Part shown: positions 8,509 through 16,483 of the stretch, in pieces
Layout: every line of letters begins with the position of its first letter
Numbering within the stretch: the first letter of the stretch is position 1
Assembly (NCBI RefSeq): GCF_008704395.1
Contig: NZ_CP023695.1
Span: forward strand, 806,001-870,000
Source of the DNA: Streptomyces alboniger
GTDB lineage: Bacteria > Actinomycetota > Actinomycetes > Streptomycetales > Streptomycetaceae
Reading direction: 5' to 3'
DNA length: 64,000 bases
Made by a program: the position numbers and the translations under genes
Notes under the pieces: generated by a model
What the model was told of the DNA's origin: nothing
Databases searched by the model: none
Seen by the model: the letters and a program-made list of their open reading frames with translations, nothing else

Positions 8509-9829
8509 GGCCCATGTACCCCGGTTCGGTTCGGCGCGCGTCGGCGTCGGGAAGGTGGATGAGGTCGATGAGCACCGGGCCGTCCCCGCCGTGGGGGAGG
8601 GCCGACAGCACGGCCGGGTCCCTGGTGCCGACCAGGCACACCTCGGCGTGGTCGAGCACCTCGTCGACGGAGTCCGCGAGCAGCTGTGCCAGATGTGGCA
8701 GCCGGGTCTCGATGTACTCGCGGTTCGCGCCGAGGAGCCGGGAGAGGCTCACGTTGGCGTCGTAGATCTTCAGGTCGTACCCCTTGCCGAAGAGCCGCTC
8801 CGCCAGCTCCACGAGCGGGCTCTCGCGAAGGTCGTCGGTGCCGGGTTTGAAGGACAGGCCCAACAGGCCCGCCCGTCGCTTGCCGGTGCGCTCGACCAGC
8901 TCCACCGCGCGTTGCAGATGTGCGGAGTTGGAGGGCAGCACGTGGGAGAGGATGGGCACCGAGACGTCGGCCCGCTGCGCGGCGTGGACGAGGCTGCGCA
9001 GGTCCTTGGGCAGGCAGGAGCCGCCGAAGGCGAAGCCGGGCCGTAGGTAGGCGGGGCTGATGTTGAGCTTGCGGTCGGCGAGGAACACGTCGATCACCTG
9101 GTGCGAGTCCACCCCGAGCGCGTGGCACACCGCGCCCAGCTCGTTGGCGAAGCCGATCTTGAGGCCGTGGAACGCGTTGTCCGCGTACTTGATCGCCTCG
9201 GCCGTCGGGACCGGCACCCGGAACACCTCGCCGGGCAGGCCGTCGTACAGCGCCGCCACCGCGTCGCCGCTGGCGGGGTCGAACTCGCCGATGACGGTCT
9301 TCGGCGGATCGAAGAAGTCCCGCACGCTGGTGCCCTCGCGTAGGAACTCGGGGTTGACCGCGATCCCGAAGTCCACCCCGGCCGTGCCGCCGACGTGTTT
9401 CTCCAGGATCGGGACCAGCAGGTTCAGGCAGGTGCCCGGCAGCATGGTGCTGCGGAACACGATGGTCTGACGTCCGTCGCCGCGCTGACGGCGATCCGCC
9501 AGTACGGCGCCGATCTCCTCGGTGACCCGCTCCAGGTACGTGGTGCACAGGCTGCCGTTGGGCTCCGACGGCGTGCCCACGCAGACCAGCGTCACCTCGC
9601 TGTCCATGATCGCCTCGCGGACGTCGGCGGTGGCGCGCAGCGCCCCGGTCCGCACGACCTCGGCGATGAGTTCACCGATCCGCTCCTCGACCACCGGGGC
9701 CTTGCCGTCGTTGACCAGGTCGACCTTGACCTGGTTCACGTCCACCCCGATGACCTCGTGGCCCATGCTGGCCAGGCACGCGGCCGACACGCAGCCCACA
9801 TATCCGAGCCCTAGGACACTGACCCTCAT
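8498..9829 (-). CDS. GDP-mannose 6-dehydrogenase-like nucleotide-sugar dehydrogenase
   Basis: A 443-residue member of the UDP-glucose/GDP-mannose dehydrogenase family. The NAD-binding motif GLGYVG is at 7-12, and the catalytic cysteine lies in FAFGGSCLPKD near residue 270. The central and C-terminal blocks (DRKLNISPAYLRPGF, LGLSFKPGTDDLRESPLVEL, GANREYIE) follow the AlgD-type GDP-mannose dehydrogenase pattern more closely than UDP-glucose dehydrogenase. The expected reaction is GDP-mannose plus 2 NAD+ to GDP-mannuronate, a uronic acid donor for an acidic exopolysaccharide. The ATG at 9829 has GGAGGA 8 bp upstream. Substrate choice is inferred by remembered similarity and should be confirmed. 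Confidence 0.8.
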   Translation of the reverse strand: MRVSVLGLGYVGCVSAACLASMGHEVIGVDVNQVKVDLVNDGKAPVVEERIGELIAEVVRTGALRATADVREAIMDSEVTLVCVGTPSEPNGSLCTTYLERVTEEIGAVLADRRQRGDGRQTIVFRSTMLPGTCLNLLVPILEKHVGGTAGVDFGIAVNPEFLREGTSVRDFFDPPKTVIGEFDPASGDAVAALYDGLPGEVFRVPVPTAEAIKYADNAFHGLKIGFANELGAVCHALGVDSHQVIDVFLADRKLNISPAYLRPGFAFGGSCLPKDLRSLVHAAQRADVSVPILSHVLPSNSAHLQRAVELVERTGKRRAGLLGLSFKPGTDDLRESPLVELAERLFGKGYDLKIYDANVSLSRLLGANREYIETRLPHLAQLLADSVDEVLDHAEVCLVGTRDPAVLSALPHGGDGPVLIDLIHLPDADARRTEPGYMGLAW

Positions 9830-9902
9830 AGTGCGTTCCTCCCCCCGGGCAGGCCCTTGTGGCCTGGCCTCCGCGCGCCGACCGGGCGACGCTCCCCGCG
9901 CA

Positions 9903-11423
9903 TCAGTAGGCCCCCTGCCCCTGGAGCACCGCACGCAGCGTCTTCCACAAGATCACTGTGTCCAGGGCGAGCGACCAGTCCTCCACGTACCGCAGGTCGA
10001 GCCGGACCGCTTCCTCCCACGGCAGGTCGCTGCGCCCGCTGATCTGCCACAGGCCGGTGAGCCCGGGCTTGACGAGGAGCCGCCGCCGGATGTCCGGGCC
10101 GTACGCGGCGGACTCCTCCGGTAACGGCGGCCGCGGGCCGACGAGCGACATCGATCCGCCGAGTACGTTGAAGAGCTGCGGGAGTTCGTCGATCGAGTAC
10201 CGGCGCAGCACCGCTCCCACCCGGGTCACCCGCGGGTCGCGGCGGAGCTTGAACAGCAGGCCGGCGCCTTCGTTGCGGTCGGTGAGTGCGGCGCGCGCCC
10301 CGTGGGCACCGGCGACCATGGTGCGGAACTTGAAGATGGTGAACTCCCGGCCGTCCTTGCCCACTCTGCGCTGGCGGTAGAGCGCCCCGCCCCGGCTGTC
10401 CAGCAGCACGAGCAGTCCTACGAGCACCATCAGCGGCGCGAACAGGATCAGCAGGATCGCGGCGCCCAGCCGGTCGACGACCCCCTTGACCACCCGGCGG
10501 CCCCCGCTGAAGGTCGGCATGCTGACCCGCAGCAGCGGTATCCCGAGCACCGCGTCGACGTGCAGCCGCGGTCCCGCCACCTCCATGAGGACGGGGGCCA
10601 CGACCATCTCGGCATCGCTGCCTTCGAGGTTCCAGGCCAGCCGCTGCAACCGGTCCGGTGACCAGTGCGGGTCCGGTGTGACCGCGACGACGCGGTAGCC
10701 GTCACGGCGGACGTGGCCCGCGACGTCCGCCAGCCGGCCGACGACCGGTACTCCCTCCAGTTGGTCACCGTCGGGCCCGCGACCGTCCGTCGTGCACACC
10801 GCGTCCACCCGCCAGCCGAGGTGGGGGAATCTGCGGGCCCTGCTGATCAGGTCGCGCACGGTGGCCGGGCTGCCCGCGGCGAGAACCGGACGCAGACACC
10901 GTCCTTCTTTACGCTGTTTGTGCAGCCAAAGGCGCAGCAGATACCGCGCGGTCATGGTGACGAGCGCGAGCGCGGGAATCGCGACGAAGATCCATAACTT
11001 GATATTGCGTGAGGTGAGGGCGATCCCGCCGAGTGCGAGCACGACGGCCGCCGTGAACAGTGAGCGTCCCAGACGGCGGAATTCCTCCGCACCTTGGCCG
11101 AGAACAGCCGGGGCCCACGCCCGGCTCACCGCGAGCGCCGCCAGCACAAGGAGTTCGGTGCCGAAAGCGAGAATGACCCATTTCTCATGCCAATTGGCCG
11201 CGTCCCGGGCCCCGAAGAAGTTGCCGATAGCCGCCACGACGACAGTGGTGGTCACTGTATCGCTGGTGATGACGGTACGGCGGTAGCGCTGCTCCCAGTC
11301 GATCGCGGACTGGCTGATTGCCCCGTTCGTCAGACGTGCGCTTGCCGACGGAAACGGGTCGACTAATTCCCCCTGCTGCACGGGACCCCCCAGGTCACCA
11401 GTGGTTCGACGTGTTCGCCTCAC
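9903..11423 (-). CDS. Exopolysaccharide polyprenyl glycosylphosphotransferase (initiating sugar transferase)
   Basis: A protein of about 506 residues. The N-terminal half has several hydrophobic segments and a CoA-binding-like domain. The C-terminal bacterial sugar transferase domain has KFRTM, the DELPQLFNVLGGSMSLVGPRP block and KPGLTGLWQISGRSD. It transfers a sugar-1-phosphate from a nucleotide sugar to undecaprenyl phosphate, the first committed step of repeat-unit assembly. The GTG at 11423 is preferred because GGGGGAG precedes it by about 5 bp. An in-frame ATG at 11516 lacks such a site. Codon 20 is TTA (11364-11366), the rare leucine codon read by the bldA tRNA in Streptomyces. It is the first gene of the operon. 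Confidence 0.88.
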   Translation of the reverse strand: MRRTRRTTGDLGGPVQQGELVDPFPSASARLTNGAISQSAIDWEQRYRRTVITSDTVTTTVVVAAIGNFFGARDAANWHEKWVILAFGTELLVLAALAVSRAWAPAVLGQGAEEFRRLGRSLFTAAVVLALGGIALTSRNIKLWIFVAIPALALVTMTARYLLRLWLHKQRKEGRCLRPVLAAGSPATVRDLISRARRFPHLGWRVDAVCTTDGRGPDGDQLEGVPVVGRLADVAGHVRRDGYRVVAVTPDPHWSPDRLQRLAWNLEGSDAEMVVAPVLMEVAGPRLHVDAVLGIPLLRVSMPTFSGGRRVVKGVVDRLGAAILLILFAPLMVLVGLLVLLDSRGGALYRQRRVGKDGREFTIFKFRTMVAGAHGARAALTDRNEGAGLLFKLRRDPRVTRVGAVLRRYSIDELPQLFNVLGGSMSLVGPRPPLPEESAAYGPDIRRRLLVKPGLTGLWQISGRSDLPWEEAVRLDLRYVEDWSLALDTVILWKTLRAVLQGQGAY

Positions 11424-11747
11424 ACTGTTTCTCCCCCGGGAGACCCCGCCTCCCGAGCCGCGCTGTTCCTCCCCCCGAGAGGCCCCCGCCTCTCGAATAC
11501 CATCCGGCTGTTTCATCGCCGTGACGGCATAAGAATCCCTCGAAATGCGTCGCCTCGCGTCCAGACCTGTCCAGACCTGTGAAGCACGGTCAATCTAGAC
11601 CATCGGGGCCCGTCTGAAGAGGGGATGTGTGCAACTTGTGCTCAACCTTTGAAGCCCGCCCCATCGACCGGTGACCTGCCGCGTGTGTCCGGCCCACCAG
11701 GAAATGCCTTGTGACCTGTGATGACGGACGTTGTCCGGGGAATTCGA
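11424..11747. promoter_or_regulatory. Leader and probable promoter region of the EPS operon
   Basis: No convincing gene is seen in these 324 bp. The region separates the first EPS gene from an unrelated gene on the same strand, so the operon promoter must lie here. Features seen are a tandem 10-bp repeat at 11561-11580 and an AT-richer stretch at about 11586-11600 containing TCTAGATT on the minus strand, which could serve as a -10. No clear -35 accompanies it, so no promoter is claimed at base resolution. Confidence 0.4.
11561..11580. repeat. Tandem 10-bp direct repeat in EPS leader
   Basis: The decamer CCAGACCTGT occurs twice in immediate succession. It lies about 140 bp upstream of the proposed start of the EPS sugar transferase and could be a regulator site or a chance duplication. 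Confidence 0.6.
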
Positions 11748-12299
11748 TCACCGCTCCGCATGCCACCTCTCGGCCTTGGCGAGATACGGCCCGCTCACGT
11801 CGTCGGAGCCCGCGACGAGAGCGAGCCAGCGCAGTTCGTCGCAGGCGAAGAAGGACTCGCCCCAGGTGTCCACCCAGATCCGGGTCGTGCCGTCGTCCGC
11901 CGAGTGCGTCAGGTCCCACCACGCCCAACCCCGGGTCCCGGAGCCGGGGTCGAACTCGTAGAGCCAGGCCTGGAGTTCCCAGGAACCTCCCCGGATCTCC
12001 GCGGCGTAGCGCTCCCTGCCCCGCCGGGTGAACTCCGGTGCCTCTGCGGGCCGGGGACCGCTCACGGCGGTGAACCACTCGGGGACGGAGCCGACGGGCA
12101 GGTCGGCGTCGTCGAAGTTCTCGGAGAGAGCCAACCCGAGCACGGCGTCGAGCACGTTCCGAAGGCGGGCCGCGTACGCCTCGGCGGGCCCCGTCGGGGC
12201 GACGTCGAACCAGCACAGCACCGGGGGTGCGTCCTGGGCCGCGGGACGCCGGGCGACGCGGCGTTTCTCCTGCTCGATGTCCTCGGTCCCGTGCATCAT
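11748..12299 (-). CDS. Hypothetical protein, 183 residues
   Basis: I do not recognise a family. The protein is acidic and rich in tryptophan in its middle (LQAWLYEFD, GWAWWDLTHS, RIWVDTWGES), with alternating hydrophobic strands, so a compact beta-rich cytoplasmic fold is likely. It has no signal peptide and no membrane segment. The ATG at 12299 (or the adjacent ATG at 12296) has an AGAGGA about 11 bp upstream. The amino acid composition looks like a genuine protein, whereas the overlapping plus-strand frames give arginine-rich shadows. It stands alone between the EPS promoter region and a divergent secreted-protein gene. Confidence 0.7.
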   Translation of the reverse strand: MMHGTEDIEQEKRRVARRPAAQDAPPVLCWFDVAPTGPAEAYAARLRNVLDAVLGLALSENFDDADLPVGSVPEWFTAVSGPRPAEAPEFTRRGRERYAAEIRGGSWELQAWLYEFDPGSGTRGWAWWDLTHSADDGTTRIWVDTWGESFFACDELRWLALVAGSDDVSGPYLAKAERWHAER

Positions 12300-12432
12300 G
12301 CGGACGCGGTTCCTCTCGTCCCTGGGCTTCGCGCGACGTCACAGGCTACGTACCGCACCAGCCCACCGAGGGCCATGGGAGTGATAATCACACCGCAACG
12401 GGGCGAGGGGGCGCGTTCCGGCCGCCGGGAAG

Positions 12433-14073
12433 GTGAGCGTCGTCGAGCATGGCGGCATGCGTACCCGCAGGAAGAAGGAGCGCGTGTGGCTTCTTCACCT
12501 CTCCGCACTGCTGATTCTGGTCTGCGCCGTGGCCGTACCCGGTGGAGGGCGCGCGACAGCGGACGGCGCGGGAACCGGCGGCCTGGCGCTGCAAGTGCAC
12601 GTCAACTCCCGGCCGGGAACCGGGGCGCTACAGCCCGGCATCCGGGTCGGGGACCCCGTACACAAGGTCTACCGCCTGATCAATCGCACCGGGGCCGACC
12701 TCTATCACGTCCGGGTGAGCGACCCGACCCTCCCCCGCGGGACGACCGTTGACTGCGCGGGCCGCGACACGGTGGCGATGCTGCGCGGGCTCAGCTCGAC
12801 CACGTGCGCGGCCGAGACACGGGCCCTTCCCGGGGTGCACGCGGGAGACGTCACCGCCGTCGGCGCGATCCCCTCCCTGAACATGCAGTCCCGAGCCCGC
12901 GCCCGGTCCGGGTACCGCGGGGTCGGGGGCGCCCTGGCCCTCGCCGAGACGGTGAGCGTCACCCAGCAGCTCGGCGTCATCCAGTACGTCGTCACCAACC
13001 GGGGGGACCTGGCGGTTCACGACGTCCGTGTCAGCGACGCACTGCCGCTGGTGAAGGCCATCGACTGCGGGGGCGGCCGTCCCGTCGTGCCGCAGATCGC
13101 CCCCGGGCGCTCCGCGGCCTGCCGTTCCGGCGTCCAGGCCGCGCCGGGCACCTATGTGAGCAGGGGCCTCGCCGAGGCCGGCGACCGCACCGCGACGCTG
13201 GGGCGCACCGGTGCGCTGGTCCCTCCTCCGCCTCTCACGGCACGCTCCTCCGCGCAGTTCACCCTGCCGGCCCCTCGGGTCCAGCCCCCGCCCCCGCCTC
13301 CTCCACCGCCTCCGCCTCCGCCTCCGCCCAGGGCCCAGGCCGGGCAGCGGGGTGCCCCTGCTCCCCCGCCGCCCAGAGCCACGGCCCGACGGAGAGTCGC
13401 CCCCGCACCCCCGCCCGCGCGGCCTGTTCCCCCTCCGGGGGCGTCCGCGCCCGGGGTCTCCCCCGTCCCCCTCATCCTCATCGCCCCGCTCACACCACCG
13501 CCCCTCCTGCGGCTGCCGGGCGGCGCGACGGCCGGTGCTCCGGTCGCGGGCGAAGCGGCCCCGCCACCGCTCCCGGCCGGCGCGGCCCCACCCCCTCTCC
13601 CGGCAGGCGCGGTCCCGCCCGCGGTCTCACCACCTCTTCCAGCCGGGGCGGCGGCCCCACCTGCCCTCCCGCCCGGAGCGGCCCCGCCACCCCTCGCCGC
13701 GGGGGCGGCCCCGGTGCCTCCCGGAGCCGGCGTAGCGCCGCCACCTCCCGTGGCCGGGATCGCCCCGCCGCCCCCCGTGGCCGGGATTGTTCCGCTGCCT
13801 CCCGGCGCCGGGGTGGCCCCGCCGCCCCTCGTGGCAGGAGCGGCCCCGCCGCCCTTCGTGGCGGGCGTCGCCCCGCCACCACCCCTCCTGGACCCGGACA
13901 CCTCCCGGGTGACGCCGGTACAGCCACGACAGGCCGGCCAAGATGTACCGATCATGGACCACCTCTATCGTCCGGGACATGGCCCCACCGGGACCGGCCT
14001 GCTGGCCATCCTGTTCCTCGTCGTGCTGCCGGCCGTCCTGGCGGCGATCCTTCTCGGCACTCGCCTGAAGTGA
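12433..14073 (+). CDS. Secreted proline-rich surface protein with DUF11-like domains and C-terminal anchor
   Basis: About 546 residues. A basic N-terminus and a hydrophobic stretch ending near ATA-DG form a signal peptide. Two DUF11-like beta-sandwich units follow, each with a V(S/R)VSD strand and paired cysteines (about 50-130 and 160-240). Then comes a low-complexity region of about 240 residues with a run of 15 prolines and many APPPLPAGA-like octapeptides. The C-terminus has a membrane segment (GLLAILFLVVLPAVLAAILL) and a short basic tail. This is the plan of a cell-surface stalk: folded head outside, rigid proline rod crossing the wall, anchor in the membrane. The start may be GTG 12433 or ATG 12457. 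Function is unknown. Confidence 0.75.
   Translation: MSVVEHGGMRTRRKKERVWLLHLSALLILVCAVAVPGGGRATADGAGTGGLALQVHVNSRPGTGALQPGIRVGDPVHKVYRLINRTGADLYHVRVSDPTLPRGTTVDCAGRDTVAMLRGLSSTTCAAETRALPGVHAGDVTAVGAIPSLNMQSRARARSGYRGVGGALALAETVSVTQQLGVIQYVVTNRGDLAVHDVRVSDALPLVKAIDCGGGRPVVPQIAPGRSAACRSGVQAAPGTYVSRGLAEAGDRTATLGRTGALVPPPPLTARSSAQFTLPAPRVQPPPPPPPPPPPPPPPRAQAGQRGAPAPPPPRATARRRVAPAPPPARPVPPPGASAPGVSPVPLILIAPLTPPPLLRLPGGATAGAPVAGEAAPPPLPAGAAPPPLPAGAVPPAVSPPLPAGAAAPPALPPGAAPPPLAAGAAPVPPGAGVAPPPPVAGIAPPPPVAGIVPLPPGAGVAPPPLVAGAAPPPFVAGVAPPPPLLDPDTSRVTPVQPRQAGQDVPIMDHLYRPGHGPTGTGLLAILFLVVLPAVLAAILLGTRLK
13285..13329 (+). repeat. Run of 15 proline codons
   Basis: Fifteen consecutive CCN codons, using CCC, CCG, CCT and CCA, open the proline-rich rod of the surface protein. 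Mixed codon use argues against a simple recent slippage expansion. Confidence 0.9.
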
Positions 14074-14118
14074 TCCGAGAGCGCCCCTCCAGCCGCCCCG
14101 GCCGCAGAAAGGGAATCG

Positions 14119-14868
14119 ATGACGGAAACGATCGGGCTGGTCCTGGGCATGTCCCTGCTGGCCGCCGCGGGCGTCCTCCTGCGCCACCGCTACTGGCCCA
14201 ACGACGACGACTGCGAACCGCGCGAGGACGTCGCCGAGTACATCGCGATGATGGTCGGCGTGCTGTACGCGCTGCTGCTCGGGCTCTCCCTGGTGTCGGT
14301 CTGGGAGAGCCGGTCCAGCGCGGAGGAGCACGTACAGATCGAGGCGGGCGCGGCCCACGAGATCTACCAGCTCGCCGACAGCCTGCCCGCGGCCGAGGCC
14401 CTGCGCCTGCGCGACAGCGTGACGCGGTACGTACGGCACACGATGCGCGTCGAACTGCCGGCCCTGGCGGAGGGGCACCCCCCGGCCCAGGAGGGCTGGC
14501 ACCTGCTGCGGAACGTGCGGAGCGCCAACCAGGTGTCCCCCGACGCCAAGCCCATCGAACAGGCGACCGCTCAAGAGGTGCTGGCCCAGCTCCTGGTCCT
14601 GGACGACGCGCGTCGGGGACGGGAGGCGGACGCACGTGACGGCCTGTCGCCGGTTCTCTGGTTCGGCCTCCTGAGCGGAGGACTGCTCACCATCGCGTTC
14701 ATGTTCATGTTCGGCATCCAGCGCAGCGCCAGCCATGTCGTCATGGTGATGGGCCTCACCGGTCTGATCACCCTGACCGTGCTGCTCATCTACCAACTCG
14801 ACCAGCCGTTCGAGGGCCCCATGGCGGTCGACTCGTCGGCATTCGCCAGGTACTTCCCCGGGACCTAG
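14119..14868 (+). CDS. DUF4239 (bestrophin-like) membrane protein
   Basis: A 249-residue protein with four predicted membrane segments arranged as two pairs: about 5-21, 43-61, 178-196 and 204-222. The central cytoplasmic domain is charged and helical. This spacing and the ESRSSAEEHVQIE segment after the second helix match DUF4239 proteins, a bestrophin-like family of possible anion channels. Its ATG at 14119 follows the surface-protein stop by 45 bp with GAAAGGGAATCG upstream, so the two are probably co-transcribed. Physiological role is not known for this family in Streptomyces. Confidence 0.8.
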   Translation: MTETIGLVLGMSLLAAAGVLLRHRYWPNDDDCEPREDVAEYIAMMVGVLYALLLGLSLVSVWESRSSAEEHVQIEAGAAHEIYQLADSLPAAEALRLRDSVTRYVRHTMRVELPALAEGHPPAQEGWHLLRNVRSANQVSPDAKPIEQATAQEVLAQLLVLDDARRGREADARDGLSPVLWFGLLSGGLLTIAFMFMFGIQRSASHVVMVMGLTGLITLTVLLIYQLDQPFEGPMAVDSSAFARYFPGT

Positions 14869-15024
14869 CGGACACGTCCCTCCCGCGCCGCCCCTCCCGC
14901 ACCGTCTCCCGCACTCCGTGCTGCACCCGAACGGCCGCAGCAGCCCTGCCCTTCGGCGCTCCGCCGGATGTACTACGGAAAGGACCCGCCGAGGTCCCCG
15001 GGACTCTGGAGCGAGGTGGGCACG

Positions 15025-16443
15025 ATGACGGCCGAGACGGCGGACGGGATCGCTGAGCAGGCACCGGTCGGCGCCCCGTACGCCCCCGCGGCCACTCGGC
15101 GCACCGACCCCGGCCTGCTGATGGAGGCGTCCGTACTGCTGGCGGACGCCGCCCTGGCCGCGCGCAGGTCCGGGGCGGAGCTGACCGCCGCCTGCTCCAG
15201 CTGGCGGTTCGGGCTACGAGCCGTACGCCACCCCATGTGGGGGCTCGGCACCGCGCTGGCGGTGGGGCGTGCCGTGACGAACTCAGCGGGGCTCGGGTTC
15301 GCCGTCAACGGCGGCCCGGTCGGCGAGGTCGTGCGGTCCATGGCCACCGTCGCCCGGCGCAAGGCGGCCCCGGTGACGATGGCGGTCGACGCCTTCACCC
15401 TGCGCATCGAGGCCGCCACCGGCGAGCATCCCAACCTGGCCGTCCCGCTCGCCAAGCGACTCACCGACGCCGTCGTGGCCGGTCGCCGAGTAGAAGCGCT
15501 GTGTGCCGCACGGGAGTTGGTGAAACTGCTCGGTGTCACCCGCACACTCACCACGCTCAGCCCCGTCATCATGGAGCTGCTCGCGCTCCTCGCGCTCCTC
15601 GACGAGAACCCGACCAACGACAGCTTCGCCTGGGTGACCCTGGCCGGCGGCATGCCCACCACCGAGCCCCTCCTGGGGCTGCCCCGCGGGCTGCTCCAGC
15701 GCTTCAACCAGGGCACGGGGCAGGCCGAACGCGCCGAGCCCGACGCCCTGCTCCGCCGGGTCCTGGCCCGCTCGGGCAACGACATCGTCCGCTACATCGA
15801 CGACATCTCGGCGCTCGGCAACCACGGCCTCGCGCTGCTGCGCCGCATCCACTGCGCGGACGGCGCGGAACGGTACGTCCTGCTGCTGCCGGGCACCAGC
15901 TTCGGACGCCTCAGGAACCGCGGCCCGCAGGATCTCATCGGGGCGTTCGACGGGTTGCTGCGCACAGACACCACGTACACGCGTTCCATCAAACACCTCT
16001 TCGTGCGCGCGGGGGTGCCCGAGGGTGCCGAGATGATGATCGTCGGGCACAGCCTCGGTGGCATCACCGCCATGAACTTGGCGTCCGATCTGGACTTCGT
16101 GTCCACGTACCGGCTCACTCACGTGCTCACCGTCGGGTCGCCCATCGACGCCAAGCGGGCGGTCGATCCCACCGTCCGCGTGGTCAGTCTCGTGAACAAA
16201 TACGACGTCATCCCGGGCCTCGACGGGCGCGGACCGGCCTCGGCCATCGACATCCCCGCGGACTGGCTCGAACTGACATGGGTGGACGAGACGTACGACT
16301 ACCCCTTGTCGCACTCGCCCCAGGCGTACGCCAACACGCTGCGCGGTGGCCGACTGCCGTACCGCACGCAGGTGAACGCGCTGATCACCACGTACGACGG
16401 AGAGATCGTCGGCAACCAGCCCTATCTGCTGCTGGACAGGTGA
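15025..16443 (+). CDS. Alpha/beta hydrolase, lipase-like
   Basis: About 472 residues. The C-terminal half has the nucleophile elbow GHSLGG with Ser343. An Asp-containing strand (NKYDVIPGLDG) and late histidines follow, consistent with a serine hydrolase triad of the lipase class. The N-terminal 250 residues are helical, without a recognised domain or signal peptide, so the enzyme is likely cytoplasmic or peripheral. The ATG at 15025 has GAGGTGGG upstream, and the longer frame to 14968 lacks support. It is followed 40 bp later by the P450-like gene, suggesting joint action on a lipid or ester. The substrate cannot be inferred. Confidence 0.75.
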   Translation: MTAETADGIAEQAPVGAPYAPAATRRTDPGLLMEASVLLADAALAARRSGAELTAACSSWRFGLRAVRHPMWGLGTALAVGRAVTNSAGLGFAVNGGPVGEVVRSMATVARRKAAPVTMAVDAFTLRIEAATGEHPNLAVPLAKRLTDAVVAGRRVEALCAARELVKLLGVTRTLTTLSPVIMELLALLALLDENPTNDSFAWVTLAGGMPTTEPLLGLPRGLLQRFNQGTGQAERAEPDALLRRVLARSGNDIVRYIDDISALGNHGLALLRRIHCADGAERYVLLLPGTSFGRLRNRGPQDLIGAFDGLLRTDTTYTRSIKHLFVRAGVPEGAEMMIVGHSLGGITAMNLASDLDFVSTYRLTHVLTVGSPIDAKRAVDPTVRVVSLVNKYDVIPGLDGRGPASAIDIPADWLELTWVDETYDYPLSHSPQAYANTLRGGRLPYRTQVNALITTYDGEIVGNQPYLLLDR

Positions 16444-16483
16444 CCCCCGCCATGACCCGCACTCGCTTCCCGGGAGGCCGGCG

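Noticed and set aside
8498..9829. Calling the nucleotide-sugar dehydrogenase a UDP-glucose dehydrogenase
   Set aside because: The DRKLN, GFAFGGSCLPKD and KPGTDDLRESPLVEL blocks follow the GDP-mannose enzyme pattern as I remember it. Left open to phylogenetic check.
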